A stretch of DNA of 64,000 bases from Bacteroidales bacterium (lineage in GTDB: Bacteria > Bacteroidota > Bacteroidia > Bacteroidales > VadinHA17), in NCBI GenBank assembly GCA_016715075.1, contig JADKBK010000005.1:1-64000 (forward strand), read 5' to 3'. Below the pieces are notes generated by a model that was not told where the DNA came from, made no database searches, and saw only the letters and a program-made list of their open reading frames with translations. The position numbers and the translations under genes were made by a program. This document shows, piece by piece, positions 8,414-17,985 of the stretch. Every line of letters starts with the position of its first letter. Position 1 is the stretch's first letter.

Positions 8414-10564
8414 ATGCAAAAGTATCTTTTAACTCTTATTTGTCTGCTTCTATTTGTAATAAAAACAAAAGGAAATGATTTTGCCACATGGAACAATAAT
8501 ATCCTGATATTGAACAATGGTTTGGTAACTCGGGAAATTGTAATAGACAAAGGCATTATATGCACAAAAATTTTAAAAATAAGTGGCAGTGATATAAATT
8601 TCAATTCAGAAGATTCAAAAGAGTTTTCGTTAATTATTAATGGGAAACAATGTGACGGGCAATCCGGATGGGATTTGATATCTTTTGTTTCAGCAAGTGA
8701 TATAAGAAAGGGGAGCGGAGCAACAGTAAAACTGAGGGGAACCAAAGCTTTTAATGGTATAGAAGTGGATATAACCTATCTGCTTTATCCTGATCTGCCG
8801 GTAATACGTAAACAAATAACACTGTTGAACAATTCGGGCAAGGAGATAATGATCGAGTCTCTGGATGTTGAAAGACTTTTGCTGGGATTCAATTATGTGG
8901 AATCGGTTGCTTATACCAATTACGGGCGGCAGAAGCATCTTAGCACTTATGTTGGAGATTGGGATGACCCTGTCGTGGCAGTTCATTCCTATTCATATAA
9001 TGCCGGCATCCTGTTAGGCAATGAATCCCCAGGGGTTTTAAAGAGGACAGCATATAATACTGAATACAATAATGTTGAAATAGGACTTACCCATAAAGAG
9101 GATAGGTATCCTTTCAGAAAATACATTAAAGACAAAGATAAGTGGACCAGTCCGCAGGTATTTGCAATTCCTTATGTCAATTCTTCCGATCCATGGACGA
9201 TCATGAATACATCGCTGGCCGATTTCGTTCGCCGGCATATGGGGCTTCGCATCAATGAAATAAAGAAACGGCCTACAGTCATGTATAATAACTATTTTCC
9301 ATTTGATGACCGGTTTAATGATACATTAATGGTTAATCTTGCCAAAGTCGCCTCTGAATGCGGCGTTACACAATTTGAAATTGATTGTGGCTGGCACGTT
9401 GCACAGGATAACATCGGTAAAAAGGTTTCGTGGGTAGCAAATACAGGTGACTGGATTATCGACAGGACAAAATTCCCCAACGGGCTGAAACCGGTTTTTG
9501 ATGAGATAAGAAAAGCAGGGATGGAACCAGGTTTATGGATAAGCGTGGGTTCTGCAGCAAGCGCATCAAAGGTTTTTAAGGATCACCCGGAGTGGGCTGT
9601 AAGAGATGAAAGCGGAAAGCCGGTGAACCTTCATTCTGCCGGCGATTACGATCTGAATACAATGTGCTTCGGAACCGGATGGGCTGGATATATTAAAAAG
9701 AAGATCCTTGATCTGGTTAAAGAAGTTGGTCTGAGTTTTGTAAAACTTGATCTAACGATAGCCACAAGTGCATATGTCACCGATTATAAAAAATCAGGCT
9801 GCAGTGCAAAAGATCATCCCTGGCACAAGGACCGTGAAGAATCACTGATTGTCATATATGAAGGATTGTTTAAACTCTTTGATGAATTGCATGCTGAGGC
9901 GCCTGATCTGTATATCGACTGTACCTTTGAGACAGAGGGTAAACTTCAACTGATTGATTATGCTTTTTGCCAGCATGCAGAAGGCAACTGGCTGACAAAT
10001 ATCGGCGAGCCGTTTCCTGTAGGTGCATTCCGCATCCGTAATTTAACCTGGTGGAAATCGCCAGCCCTGCCTGCATCATCTTTTATTATCGGCAACCTGC
10101 AGATGGACAGCCCCGAGTTCATCCATGAGCTGAAGACCTTAACAGGTTCATTTCCGATAGTATTGGGCGATCTGCGTAAATTATCGGAAGAAAAGAAGAC
10201 TGAGATCCGTCAATGGACAGACTGGATCGCCGCCATGCAAAAGAAATACAGTTATGATCTTTATCGTCAGGATCTGCCAAGCTTCGGTGAACCAACCGAA
10301 GGTGCCTGGGATGCCTGGTCACGTATAAATACCGATACCAGGGAGGGTGGTATTGTAGGGATTTTCCGTCAGGGTTCACTGGATGATCAACGAATGGTGT
10401 CTGTACCTGGTTTGGAAAAAAAAAGGTTCTACAGTATTAAAAATGCTCCCTCAGGTGAAGAAATAACCAAAATGACCGGACAGGAACTGGAAGAAATAGG
10501 ATTCAAAGTTAAGATGACTGAAAAATACGACAGTAAATTATATGAATTAGAATTAGTTGATTGA
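8414..10564 (+). CDS. GH36-like alpha-galactosidase
   Basis: This 716-residue protein has a short signal peptide (ICLLLFVIKTKG). An N-terminal beta-sandwich is followed by a clan GH-D TIM barrel. FEIDCGWH fits strand 1, GLWISVGSAASASKVF and HPEWAVRDESGKP follow, and FVKLDLTIATSAY carries the predicted nucleophile Asp446. DCTFETEGK lies where the acid/base loop is expected but departs from the usual GH36 cysteine-glycine motif. The likely reaction is release of alpha-galactose, or a related sugar, in the periplasm. The exact specificity is less certain than the family. Confidence 0.82.
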   Translation: MQKYLLTLICLLLFVIKTKGNDFATWNNNILILNNGLVTREIVIDKGIICTKILKISGSDINFNSEDSKEFSLIINGKQCDGQSGWDLISFVSASDIRKGSGATVKLRGTKAFNGIEVDITYLLYPDLPVIRKQITLLNNSGKEIMIESLDVERLLLGFNYVESVAYTNYGRQKHLSTYVGDWDDPVVAVHSYSYNAGILLGNESPGVLKRTAYNTEYNNVEIGLTHKEDRYPFRKYIKDKDKWTSPQVFAIPYVNSSDPWTIMNTSLADFVRRHMGLRINEIKKRPTVMYNNYFPFDDRFNDTLMVNLAKVASECGVTQFEIDCGWHVAQDNIGKKVSWVANTGDWIIDRTKFPNGLKPVFDEIRKAGMEPGLWISVGSAASASKVFKDHPEWAVRDESGKPVNLHSAGDYDLNTMCFGTGWAGYIKKKILDLVKEVGLSFVKLDLTIATSAYVTDYKKSGCSAKDHPWHKDREESLIVIYEGLFKLFDELHAEAPDLYIDCTFETEGKLQLIDYAFCQHAEGNWLTNIGEPFPVGAFRIRNLTWWKSPALPASSFIIGNLQMDSPEFIHELKTLTGSFPIVLGDLRKLSEEKKTEIRQWTDWIAAMQKKYSYDLYRQDLPSFGEPTEGAWDAWSRINTDTREGGIVGIFRQGSLDDQRMVSVPGLEKKRFYSIKNAPSGEEITKMTGQELEEIGFKVKMTEKYDSKLYELELVD

Positions 10565-10606
10565 TATTATACTTATTCTATAAACCTGAAAATAACAATT
10601 ACAATT

Positions 10607-12259
10607 ATGAAAAAGATCTTTAAGAAACTGCTTCCGATTGGTACATGGATAACAATCGGATGGATCAGCATCACTGCTGTCTCTGCACAGGCACTGTGGG
10701 ATACGGCGAAAAAGAACAGGGAGGTCCTCACAATTTCAACACTTTTCATTGCGCAGGATGTCCGCGATTTCCTCTCCACACCTGCCGGCCTCGACAATGC
10801 TGTGAAGTGGTGTAAAGAAACAGGAATTACAAAGGTTTTCATCGAGTCTTTCCGTGGCGCCTATTATGCAGACCGTGATGCCATGGTAAATGCACGGGAC
10901 AGGTTTCTGAAGGAGGGTTTTGAGGTTGCAGGATGTGTGACAACAGTAGGTGTCGGAAAACCAGGGTCCGGTGGCTGGGGAATGACATCATGTTATACAA
11001 GTAAAGCCACACTCGACGAAATGGAGAAGATCTTCAAATTTACTGCCTCGGTCTTTGATGTTATTATGATTGACGATTTTCTCTTTACCGAATGCGAATG
11101 TGAAGATTGCATTGCAGCCAGGGGAGATCAGACATGGTCAAAGTCCCGCTGCGACATTATGGTGAACATGAGCCGTGAGAATATTCTTAAACCTGCCAGG
11201 GCTGTTAATCCAAAGGTGAAGATTATTATAAAATACCCCCTTTGGTATGATTCATTCCATGAACGTGGATATGAAGTAGTCCGTGAATCAAAAGACTATG
11301 ACTATACCTGGATCGGCACCGAAACCCGTGACTATGATTACGATGTCAGGCCCGGTGGTGAGGTTCAGTATAACGCGTACTTCATAAGCAGATGGATAAA
11401 TAAGGTTAGCGGTGGTAAGAATGGCGGTGGATGGGTTGATGCATTAGGAGTCACCCCTAAAATATACCTTGAACAGGCACGGCAGACAGTTCTCGGAAAT
11501 GAACGGGAAATAATGTTGTTCCATTATGGAAGCCTCCTGGAAGAGACCAATGAATACGATGATAAACCAGGTACACCGATAGCTGATGTTGATGCATTCA
11601 GAAAGGAACTTCCCGGATTGTTCGTACTTGCCGGAATAGTTAAGGACAAACCAATTAATGGAATACACCTGCCGAAATTACCAAACAGTGAACCTTTGGA
11701 TGAAAAGTATATCTTCAGCTTTTTGGGTATGCTTGGACTTCCTCTTGTTCCTGATGATCAGATTAATACTTATGCTTCCTCTGCTATCTTCACTGTTCAT
11801 GCCCTTAAAGAACCCGGACTCTCAGGAAAGCTTCAAGTAATGTTAAATGCCGGTAAACCGGTTGTTATTACTGATGGACTTGCAAAACTGCTTGCAAACC
11901 AGTCTCTCCTTAAGAATAAAAACCTTACGGTTCTTAAAGTTGAAGGTGACCCCAAAAAGCTGCTGAAACTTTCCCGTGAGGAGTTGAAGCCACTAAGGGA
12001 CAAGCTTCTGGCGCCTATGGGAATGAAATTTGACGCCCCGAATAAAGTCAGTCTTTATCTGATTGACAGCAATTATATTGTCATCGAGAATTTCAATGAT
12101 ATAAAAGTGGATATGACTCTTGAGCTGCCTGTAATTAAGGAGGTTAAAAAGGTTTTGATGCTTCCTGATGACGGAAATATGGTACTTGCAAATTCTAAAA
12201 ACAGTATAAATATCAGGGAGCTATCTCCGCGGACACTCATAGTTCTTCAGTACAAATAG
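10607..12259 (+). CDS. Secreted TIM-barrel glycosidase-like protein of unknown family
   Basis: This 550-residue protein has a signal peptide ending ITAVSAQ. I do not recognise its family. Early segments such as KWCKETGITKVFIESFRG look like the first strands of a TIM barrel. The segment VIMIDDFLFTECECEDC joins a strand-end Asp pair to a CxCxxC cysteine cluster, similar in layout to CQCENC of the DUF4838 protein on the minus strand. IIIKYPLWYDSFHERGYE looks like a further barrel strand. The C-terminal ~200 residues resemble a glutamine-amidotransferase-like or beta-sandwich accessory domain. It sits 17 bases before a GH29 gene, so a glycan-cleaving role is inferred. Confidence 0.6.
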   Translation: MKKIFKKLLPIGTWITIGWISITAVSAQALWDTAKKNREVLTISTLFIAQDVRDFLSTPAGLDNAVKWCKETGITKVFIESFRGAYYADRDAMVNARDRFLKEGFEVAGCVTTVGVGKPGSGGWGMTSCYTSKATLDEMEKIFKFTASVFDVIMIDDFLFTECECEDCIAARGDQTWSKSRCDIMVNMSRENILKPARAVNPKVKIIIKYPLWYDSFHERGYEVVRESKDYDYTWIGTETRDYDYDVRPGGEVQYNAYFISRWINKVSGGKNGGGWVDALGVTPKIYLEQARQTVLGNEREIMLFHYGSLLEETNEYDDKPGTPIADVDAFRKELPGLFVLAGIVKDKPINGIHLPKLPNSEPLDEKYIFSFLGMLGLPLVPDDQINTYASSAIFTVHALKEPGLSGKLQVMLNAGKPVVITDGLAKLLANQSLLKNKNLTVLKVEGDPKKLLKLSREELKPLRDKLLAPMGMKFDAPNKVSLYLIDSNYIVIENFNDIKVDMTLELPVIKEVKKVLMLPDDGNMVLANSKNSINIRELSPRTLIVLQYK

Positions 12260-12276
12260 ATTCCCGGGAAAGGATT

Positions 12277-13725
12277 ATGATAAAATTCCGACATAAGGTA
12301 ATGAGGATATCAGGCCTTCTGGCAGGTGTGTTAATGCTCTGGCCTGTATTGATATATGCTCAGTCAGGATCAGGTGACAAAGGAAGCAGTGTTAAGGAGT
12401 GGGAACAGTTAAAGTATGGAATGTTCATCCATTTCAATATGAACACCTTTGCCGGAGCAGAGTATGATATGGGCAAAATGCCTGCTGAAAGCTTTAATCC
12501 ATCAGGGCTTGATGTTGATCAATGGATACGGACTGCCAGGAATGCAGGTATGAAATATGCTGTTCTGACTGCAAAGCATACAGGAGGATTCTGCCTTTGG
12601 GACAGTAAGGTACAGTGGAAAGGCAAAGAGTATGAATATGATATTGCCTCGACGGGTACCAGGAAAGATATCGTTGCCGAGTTCATGACGAGCTGCAGGA
12701 AGTATCAGATTAAGCCTGGACTCTATTACTGCTTATGGGACGACCATAACGAGCCTGTCTCTTCAAAGGAAGAATATTTCCGGCTTACACGGGATCATAT
12801 TACAGAACTGGTTACCAGGTACAAGGGGCTCGTTGAGTTATGGATAGATATTCCCTCGAGGTTAACACCTGCTCAGCGTAATGAATTATATTCCATTGTC
12901 AAAAATTATCAGCCTGATTGCCTCGTCACCTGTAATAACGGATTCACCGACGGCTCAGTACTGTCGAATTTCCCGGCCGACATAACCAATGGGGAGCGGA
13001 CATTGCCGCCGGTCACAGGACATGAACCTCTTCACGGTATTAACGGGAAGAATTATTATATCCCGATGGAGGTGTGTCAGACTATAAACCAAAACTGGTT
13101 CTGGATGCCGGGTGATGTGACTAAATCGGTACGGACACTTTATTACTGGTATAGTGAGGCATTAAAACGCGGGGCCAATTTTCTCCTTGATGTTCCACCT
13201 GATCTTTCCGGAAAAATACCCGATAACCTTGTTGAAAGATTGCTTGAACTGAAGGAAGTGATAGATGATCCGACGAAGTTGCCCCAGCTTAGATCATTAA
13301 CAGCCTACAGGCAGGTGAAGGCATCGAGCTTCTTTGACAGCCGTGTTGAATATCTCCCTGAATATGCTGTTGATGAGGATCCCAACACCCGCTGGCTTGC
13401 AGCACCGGCTGATACTATGCCGACTCTGACAGTTGATCTTGGAAGTAAAGAGCGATTCAGAACAATTGTTATTATGGAGCCATATGAGTCACATATTCAG
13501 TCATTTGAGATTCAGATTCCTGAGGGGGAGAAATGGAAAACAATCGCTAAAGGTACAGGTATCGGACCTGAGCTTACAAAGCAATTTTCCCCGGTTGAAA
13601 GCCGGATGGTCAGGCTTGTAATTACTAAATTCAAAACCGGTGAAAACCGGCATAATGTACTTTCATTCCCGGGTAAGCCGCCTCCTGTGGAAGGAGTAAC
13701 ACTGGCGGAGTTCCAGGTTTTTTGA
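12277..13725 (+). CDS. Alpha-L-fucosidase GH29 with C-terminal F5/8 type C (CBM32-like) domain
   Basis: This protein has 482 residues; an alternative start at 12301 also leaves a good signal peptide (LLAGVLMLWPVLIYAQ). GH29 features are WEQLKYGMFIHFNMNTFAG, LTAKHTGGFCLWDS, and ELWIDIPSR with the predicted nucleophile Asp191. The last ~140 residues, from ASSFFDSRVEYLPEYAVDED through NTRWLA to a terminal LAEFQVF, are a discoidin/F5-8C domain that would bind sugar. The barrel is shorter than in the first GH29 enzyme and lacks its NGYLLLNVGP segment, having NFLLDVPPDLSGKIP instead. It is probably co-transcribed with the upstream gene, which is 17 bases away. Confidence 0.9.
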   Translation: MIKFRHKVMRISGLLAGVLMLWPVLIYAQSGSGDKGSSVKEWEQLKYGMFIHFNMNTFAGAEYDMGKMPAESFNPSGLDVDQWIRTARNAGMKYAVLTAKHTGGFCLWDSKVQWKGKEYEYDIASTGTRKDIVAEFMTSCRKYQIKPGLYYCLWDDHNEPVSSKEEYFRLTRDHITELVTRYKGLVELWIDIPSRLTPAQRNELYSIVKNYQPDCLVTCNNGFTDGSVLSNFPADITNGERTLPPVTGHEPLHGINGKNYYIPMEVCQTINQNWFWMPGDVTKSVRTLYYWYSEALKRGANFLLDVPPDLSGKIPDNLVERLLELKEVIDDPTKLPQLRSLTAYRQVKASSFFDSRVEYLPEYAVDEDPNTRWLAAPADTMPTLTVDLGSKERFRTIVIMEPYESHIQSFEIQIPEGEKWKTIAKGTGIGPELTKQFSPVESRMVRLVITKFKTGENRHNVLSFPGKPPPVEGVTLAEFQVF

Positions 13726-13744
13726 TTAGTTCGATGCCGTTCTT

Positions 13745-13845
13745 TCCCTGGTGATCCTTTGTGCAACCCTTTGTGCGACTTTGTGTTTAACAACTAACAA
13801 TTTAAACACGAAGGGCACTAAGGATAACACGAAGGACTCAAAGAT
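13745..13845. repeat. Intergenic inverted repeat of CTTTGTG/CACGAAG units
   Basis: The left arm has several degenerate CTTTGTG units ending in CTTTGTGTTTAA. The right arm starts TTTAAACACGAAG and has CACGAAGG units. The loop is CAACTAACAA (13791-13800). An in-frame ATG inside this repeat can falsely extend the next gene. Confidence 0.65.
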
Positions 13846-13885
13846 TATATTAAGGGGATTAATTTTAATAATTAAGATTTCCAAA

Positions 13886-16753
13886 ATGAAAATTACTTCA
13901 TCATTCTTTCTGATATTTATTTTGCTCTTTAATTCTGGAGTTCAGGCACAGAAGGAGATCATAATTAATTATTACAGACCATACCAGTACGAGGCCTCAG
14001 AAAATACTGTAAAAGCATGGATCGATCCTAAGGATCTGGGGCCAGATTTTACAATTTCGCTGGATGGCAGAGCAATAAATTACTCCATAGCTGATTCCGG
14101 AAGAGTGACTCTTATATTGCCGCTGGCAGGGAAAGATGCTGAGCTGATATTTTCCCCTGCAACGGGAACAGCAAATGCAGTGATTATTAAACAGCAATTC
14201 AGACCGCTGGTTCCTGCTGACTGGGGCTATTTCAGTAAGGGTACTGTGAATATTATCTGCTCGTCCCATCAGGATATTGCATGGATGAACACTCCTGATT
14301 CATGCCGCGAGGAAAGAATTCATGAAATTATTATACCTGCGCTTGATCTGATTGATAAAAATCCGGCCTACAGGTTTGAGATGGAGCAGACCCTTAATCT
14401 TATGGAGGTTCTCGCTGAAGTTCCGGCTGAAAAGCAGAGGATCATGGATGCTTTCACAAAGGGACAGTTCACATGGGGTGCAACTTTCAATCAGCCCTAT
14501 GAAGGTCTTGAATCGGGTGAACAGCTGGTACGTCAGACATATCTTGGCCGGAAGTGGATAAAAGACAACCTTCCGGGGATGGATGCCCTGGCTGCCTACA
14601 ATGTTGATGTTCCTGGCCGTTCCCTTCAGTCTCCTCAGATCCTGGCCAAGGCTGGTATTAAATATCTTTTTGTAAGCCGGATGAAAGAGGGCTTCTATAA
14701 CTGGTACAGTCCTGATGGTACAAAGATACTTACCTACAGTCCGGGTAATTATGGGTGGGCACTGCTGGTATATCAGTATTTTGAGGGTGATGCCATAACT
14801 GCCCTGCAGAAACTGCATAAAGTAATGCTCAACTGGAATGATTATTATGCAAGCCGTAATCTGCCGCCTCAATATGCAGTAATAATAAGTACTGATGCCG
14901 GCGGTCCTAAAGATTATAGTAAGATAATCGGCGAATGGAATGAAATAGCGAAGTCTTCCGGATTTGATATCCCTCTTATTCAGCACGCAACTACTGAGGA
15001 GTTCCTGGGGAAGATCGATGTTGAGGGGATAAAAATTGATTCAATTTCAGGTGAAAGGCCTGATCTCTGGCTTTATATTCACGGACCTGCACATTATGAG
15101 GCTATCAGGGCCAAAAAGGCCGCTGCTGTAAGTTTGCCTGCTGCAGAGATCTTCAGCTCGATAAATGGTATGGTTAAAGGGAGCCAGAAGGGATACCCTT
15201 CAGCAAATCTCAACAAGGGCTGGTACAAATCTATTTATCCCGATCATGGATGGGGTGGGAACCATGGCGAAATTACAGACAGCATTTTCAGAGCTTCACT
15301 TGAAGAGGGGAATTCAATTGGTGAAAAGATACTGGGACAATCATTAAAGGAGCTCGCATCAGAGGTGAGGCTTAGAAATCCGAACAGTATACTGGTCTAT
15401 AATGATCTGTCATGGAACAGAAGCGGAATTGCTGATATTGATATATCTGATAAAAAAGGTAACGACTGGTTTGTAGCCGATGCAGCGGGCAAAATCGTTC
15501 CTTCAGTGGTAAATGTGAATGGTTCAAAAAAAACAGTAAGTTTTAAGGCTGAAAATGTTCCCTCACTCGGTTATAAGACGTACTTTCTGAGAAAGGGTAA
15601 GGCATCCTCTGACGCAGAGATAAAGACAGGTAGTAATTTTTATGAAAACAGCTTTTATAGTATAGAGTTAGGACCCGGAGGTATAAGGTCGCTTTATGAT
15701 AAGGAACTGAAAAAAGAGGTATTCAATACAACCAAATATGCAGGAGGTGATCTGCTTAACCTTGGTTATAACGGGAACGGTGCGGGAGAGTTCATTCAGA
15801 TAAAGCCTACAAACTTCGAGAATGCTGAAAACCTTGGAATTAAAAACGGAACATGGACGCTAACAAGAAATAGCCCATTATCTGCAACTTTTGAATCTGT
15901 GGCAGCTTTGAAAAATTTCAGTGTCAGACAGATTATTACAGTATATCATCATGTGAAACAAATTGATTTTGAATATGAGATCCCGGACTGGCCCGGTGAA
16001 CATAACAGGCAGCTGAGAGTGGCATTCCCTCTTAATATGAATAATTCACAGATTACGTATGATGTGCCCATGGGCATAGTCAATGCAGGGAAGGATGAAC
16101 TGAACAGATCGCCCCTGGGCTGGAGCTGGGAGGGAACCTACAGGCAGATGCCGGCTGAGATAAACCCCAGGGAGATTGAGAATTTCGTTTCAGCCAGTGA
16201 TAAGGATCTGGGATTTACGATGTCAACTAATCTGGCTGTTGCCGACTGGATAGATCCCGGGAGGGAATCTGTTGACTATCCTGTTCTACAGGGAATTGTA
16301 CTGTCATCCCATAAAAGCTGTCACTACCTTGGAAACTGGTATCATCAGACAGGGAGTCATCATTTTATGTTTTCCGTAACATCTCATAAACCCGGATGGA
16401 AGAACGGGTACCAATTCGGAGTGGAGGGTAATCATCCCTTATATACTTTACTTATGGAGAAATCGCAGAGCGGAACCCTGCCCGAGGAGCTCAGTTTTAT
16501 TTCAACATCTTCGCCATTTGTCAGGATAACGGCTCTTAAAAAAAGTGAATCGGCCAACCCTCTTATAATGAGAATGGTCGAGATGGCAGGAGTTGATGAA
16601 AAAGTTGACCTGAAATTCTATTTTCCATTGAAGGCTCTTTTTAAAACAAATTTAATAGAAGAGGATGCAAAGGCTACAGGACTGAATGGTAAGGTGCTCA
16701 AACTTGATATTGGTAAAAACTCAGTTGAAACATTCAGAATAGATCTCCAATGA
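13886..16753 (+). CDS. GH38 alpha-mannosidase (HQDIAW subtype)
   Basis: I place the start at 13886, giving 955 residues with a clean signal peptide (FFLIFILLFNSGVQAQ). The frame is open upstream to 13751, but that stretch is translated intergenic repeat. CSSHQDIAWMN gives the zinc pair His128 and Asp130, and YNVDVPGRSLQ gives the predicted nucleophile Asp241, matching the IDPFGHS position of classical GH38. YIHGPAH and YPDHGWGGNHGE are further active-site segments. The C-terminal half holds the GH38 beta domains. It should release alpha-mannose with retention of configuration. It is paralogous to the genes at 23164 and 26096, and unlike them has an extra ~75 residues before the barrel. Confidence 0.92.
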   Translation: MKITSSFFLIFILLFNSGVQAQKEIIINYYRPYQYEASENTVKAWIDPKDLGPDFTISLDGRAINYSIADSGRVTLILPLAGKDAELIFSPATGTANAVIIKQQFRPLVPADWGYFSKGTVNIICSSHQDIAWMNTPDSCREERIHEIIIPALDLIDKNPAYRFEMEQTLNLMEVLAEVPAEKQRIMDAFTKGQFTWGATFNQPYEGLESGEQLVRQTYLGRKWIKDNLPGMDALAAYNVDVPGRSLQSPQILAKAGIKYLFVSRMKEGFYNWYSPDGTKILTYSPGNYGWALLVYQYFEGDAITALQKLHKVMLNWNDYYASRNLPPQYAVIISTDAGGPKDYSKIIGEWNEIAKSSGFDIPLIQHATTEEFLGKIDVEGIKIDSISGERPDLWLYIHGPAHYEAIRAKKAAAVSLPAAEIFSSINGMVKGSQKGYPSANLNKGWYKSIYPDHGWGGNHGEITDSIFRASLEEGNSIGEKILGQSLKELASEVRLRNPNSILVYNDLSWNRSGIADIDISDKKGNDWFVADAAGKIVPSVVNVNGSKKTVSFKAENVPSLGYKTYFLRKGKASSDAEIKTGSNFYENSFYSIELGPGGIRSLYDKELKKEVFNTTKYAGGDLLNLGYNGNGAGEFIQIKPTNFENAENLGIKNGTWTLTRNSPLSATFESVAALKNFSVRQIITVYHHVKQIDFEYEIPDWPGEHNRQLRVAFPLNMNNSQITYDVPMGIVNAGKDELNRSPLGWSWEGTYRQMPAEINPREIENFVSASDKDLGFTMSTNLAVADWIDPGRESVDYPVLQGIVLSSHKSCHYLGNWYHQTGSHHFMFSVTSHKPGWKNGYQFGVEGNHPLYTLLMEKSQSGTLPEELSFISTSSPFVRITALKKSESANPLIMRMVEMAGVDEKVDLKFYFPLKALFKTNLIEEDAKATGLNGKVLKLDIGKNSVETFRIDLQ

Positions 16754-16779
16754 ATTTGTAAAATATAAATCCTATCACC

Positions 16780-17973
16780 ATGAAGAAAAACTCAATTGAC
16801 AGGCGGCAGTTTATTAAAACAACGGCCGGACTGACTGTACTTGGCTCAGTTGCAATTGATTGTAAAAGAAAATCAGAACCTGACATAAATGCCGCTTCAC
16901 TCCCTCGGTGGCGTGGCTTTAATCTACTGGAGAAATTTATTGCAGATGTCAGTAATGATCCATTTAAAGAATCTGATTTTGAGATGATTACAGAGCTTGG
17001 ACTCGATTTTGTCAGGCTTCCTATGTCATACCTGTGCTGGTCTGATCCGAAAGACTGGAAGAGAATGGATGAGAAGACACTGAAGGAGATTGACCAGGCT
17101 GTGGAATTCGGAAAACAGTATGGCGTTCACACAAATATCAGCTTTCACAGGGCCCCGGGGTATTCTGTTCACACCGGAGTAAGGGAGCCTTTCAACCTTT
17201 GGCTTGATGAAGAAGCCCAGCAGGCATTTGATTATCACTGGAGTCATTTTGCTCAACGATACAAGGGGATGCCAAATAAGAATGTAAGCTTTAATCTCGT
17301 GAATGAGCCTGCGACACTCGACTATGAGCGATTGAAACCTCTCACTCCTGAGGTATACAGTAAAGTCGTAAGGAGAGTTGTAAAAGCTATCCGTGATGTG
17401 GATCCCAACAGGCTGATTATCTCAGATGGACTGTGGTGGGGGAGGGATCCAGTTGATGAGATAGCCGATCTGAATATAGCCCAGAGTACAAGGGGTTATG
17501 AGCCGATGCAAATCACTCATTATCGTGCTTCCTGGGTGGAGGGCACTGATAAATGGCCTGTCCCTGCATGGCCTTTAAAGCCGGATCCTTCAACAGAAGC
17601 GAGGTATCTCAGCGATGAGATGAATAAATATTATCTTGATACCCTGAAGAAAATAGATGTCTCCCCGGAGATGGAGTGGAACAGTGAGAGGATAAAACTC
17701 CAGATGATTGATCCCTGGAAAAAACTGCAATCGAAAGGAGTGGGAGTACATGTTGGTGAATTCGGGGCCTTCAGCCAGACACCCCACGAGGCTGTCCTGG
17801 CCTGGATGCGTGAACTCATGGGACAATGGAAGAGTGCCGGCTGGGGCTGGGCGATGTGGAATTTCAGGGGAGGCTTCGGGATTCTCGACAGCGAGAGACC
17901 TGATGTTCAATATGAAGATTACAAAGGACATAAACTGGATCGCAAGATGCTCGAAGTTATTAAAGAGTCATAA
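16780..17973 (+). CDS. GH5-like glycoside hydrolase with Tat/lipoprotein-type signal
   Basis: This 397-residue protein begins with a twin-arginine-like signal (DRRQFIKTTAG) followed by a possible lipid Cys28. The barrel matches GH5 (clan GH-A): RWRGFNLLEKF at the start, FVRLPMSYLCW, FNLVNEPATLD with the acid/base Glu176, and VHVGEFGAF with the nucleophile Glu327. WAMWNFRGGFGI is the usual late aromatic strand. GH5 enzymes cleave beta-linked glucans, mannans or related chains by a retaining mechanism, so this may cut a beta-linked core or backbone. It lies 26 bases after a GH38 gene and 12 before the next gene, which suggests one operon. Confidence 0.88.
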   Translation: MKKNSIDRRQFIKTTAGLTVLGSVAIDCKRKSEPDINAASLPRWRGFNLLEKFIADVSNDPFKESDFEMITELGLDFVRLPMSYLCWSDPKDWKRMDEKTLKEIDQAVEFGKQYGVHTNISFHRAPGYSVHTGVREPFNLWLDEEAQQAFDYHWSHFAQRYKGMPNKNVSFNLVNEPATLDYERLKPLTPEVYSKVVRRVVKAIRDVDPNRLIISDGLWWGRDPVDEIADLNIAQSTRGYEPMQITHYRASWVEGTDKWPVPAWPLKPDPSTEARYLSDEMNKYYLDTLKKIDVSPEMEWNSERIKLQMIDPWKKLQSKGVGVHVGEFGAFSQTPHEAVLAWMRELMGQWKSAGWGWAMWNFRGGFGILDSERPDVQYEDYKGHKLDRKMLEVIKES

Positions 17974-17985
17974 AAACAGGTTTAA

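Noticed and set aside
13751..13885. N-terminal extension of the GH38 gene starting at 13751
   Set aside because: These codons read through an intergenic repeat; the ATG at 13886 gives a proper signal peptide.
14300..14986. A 228-residue minus-strand open frame inside the GH38 gene
   Set aside because: It is antisense to the conserved GH38 barrel and has no family-like sequence.
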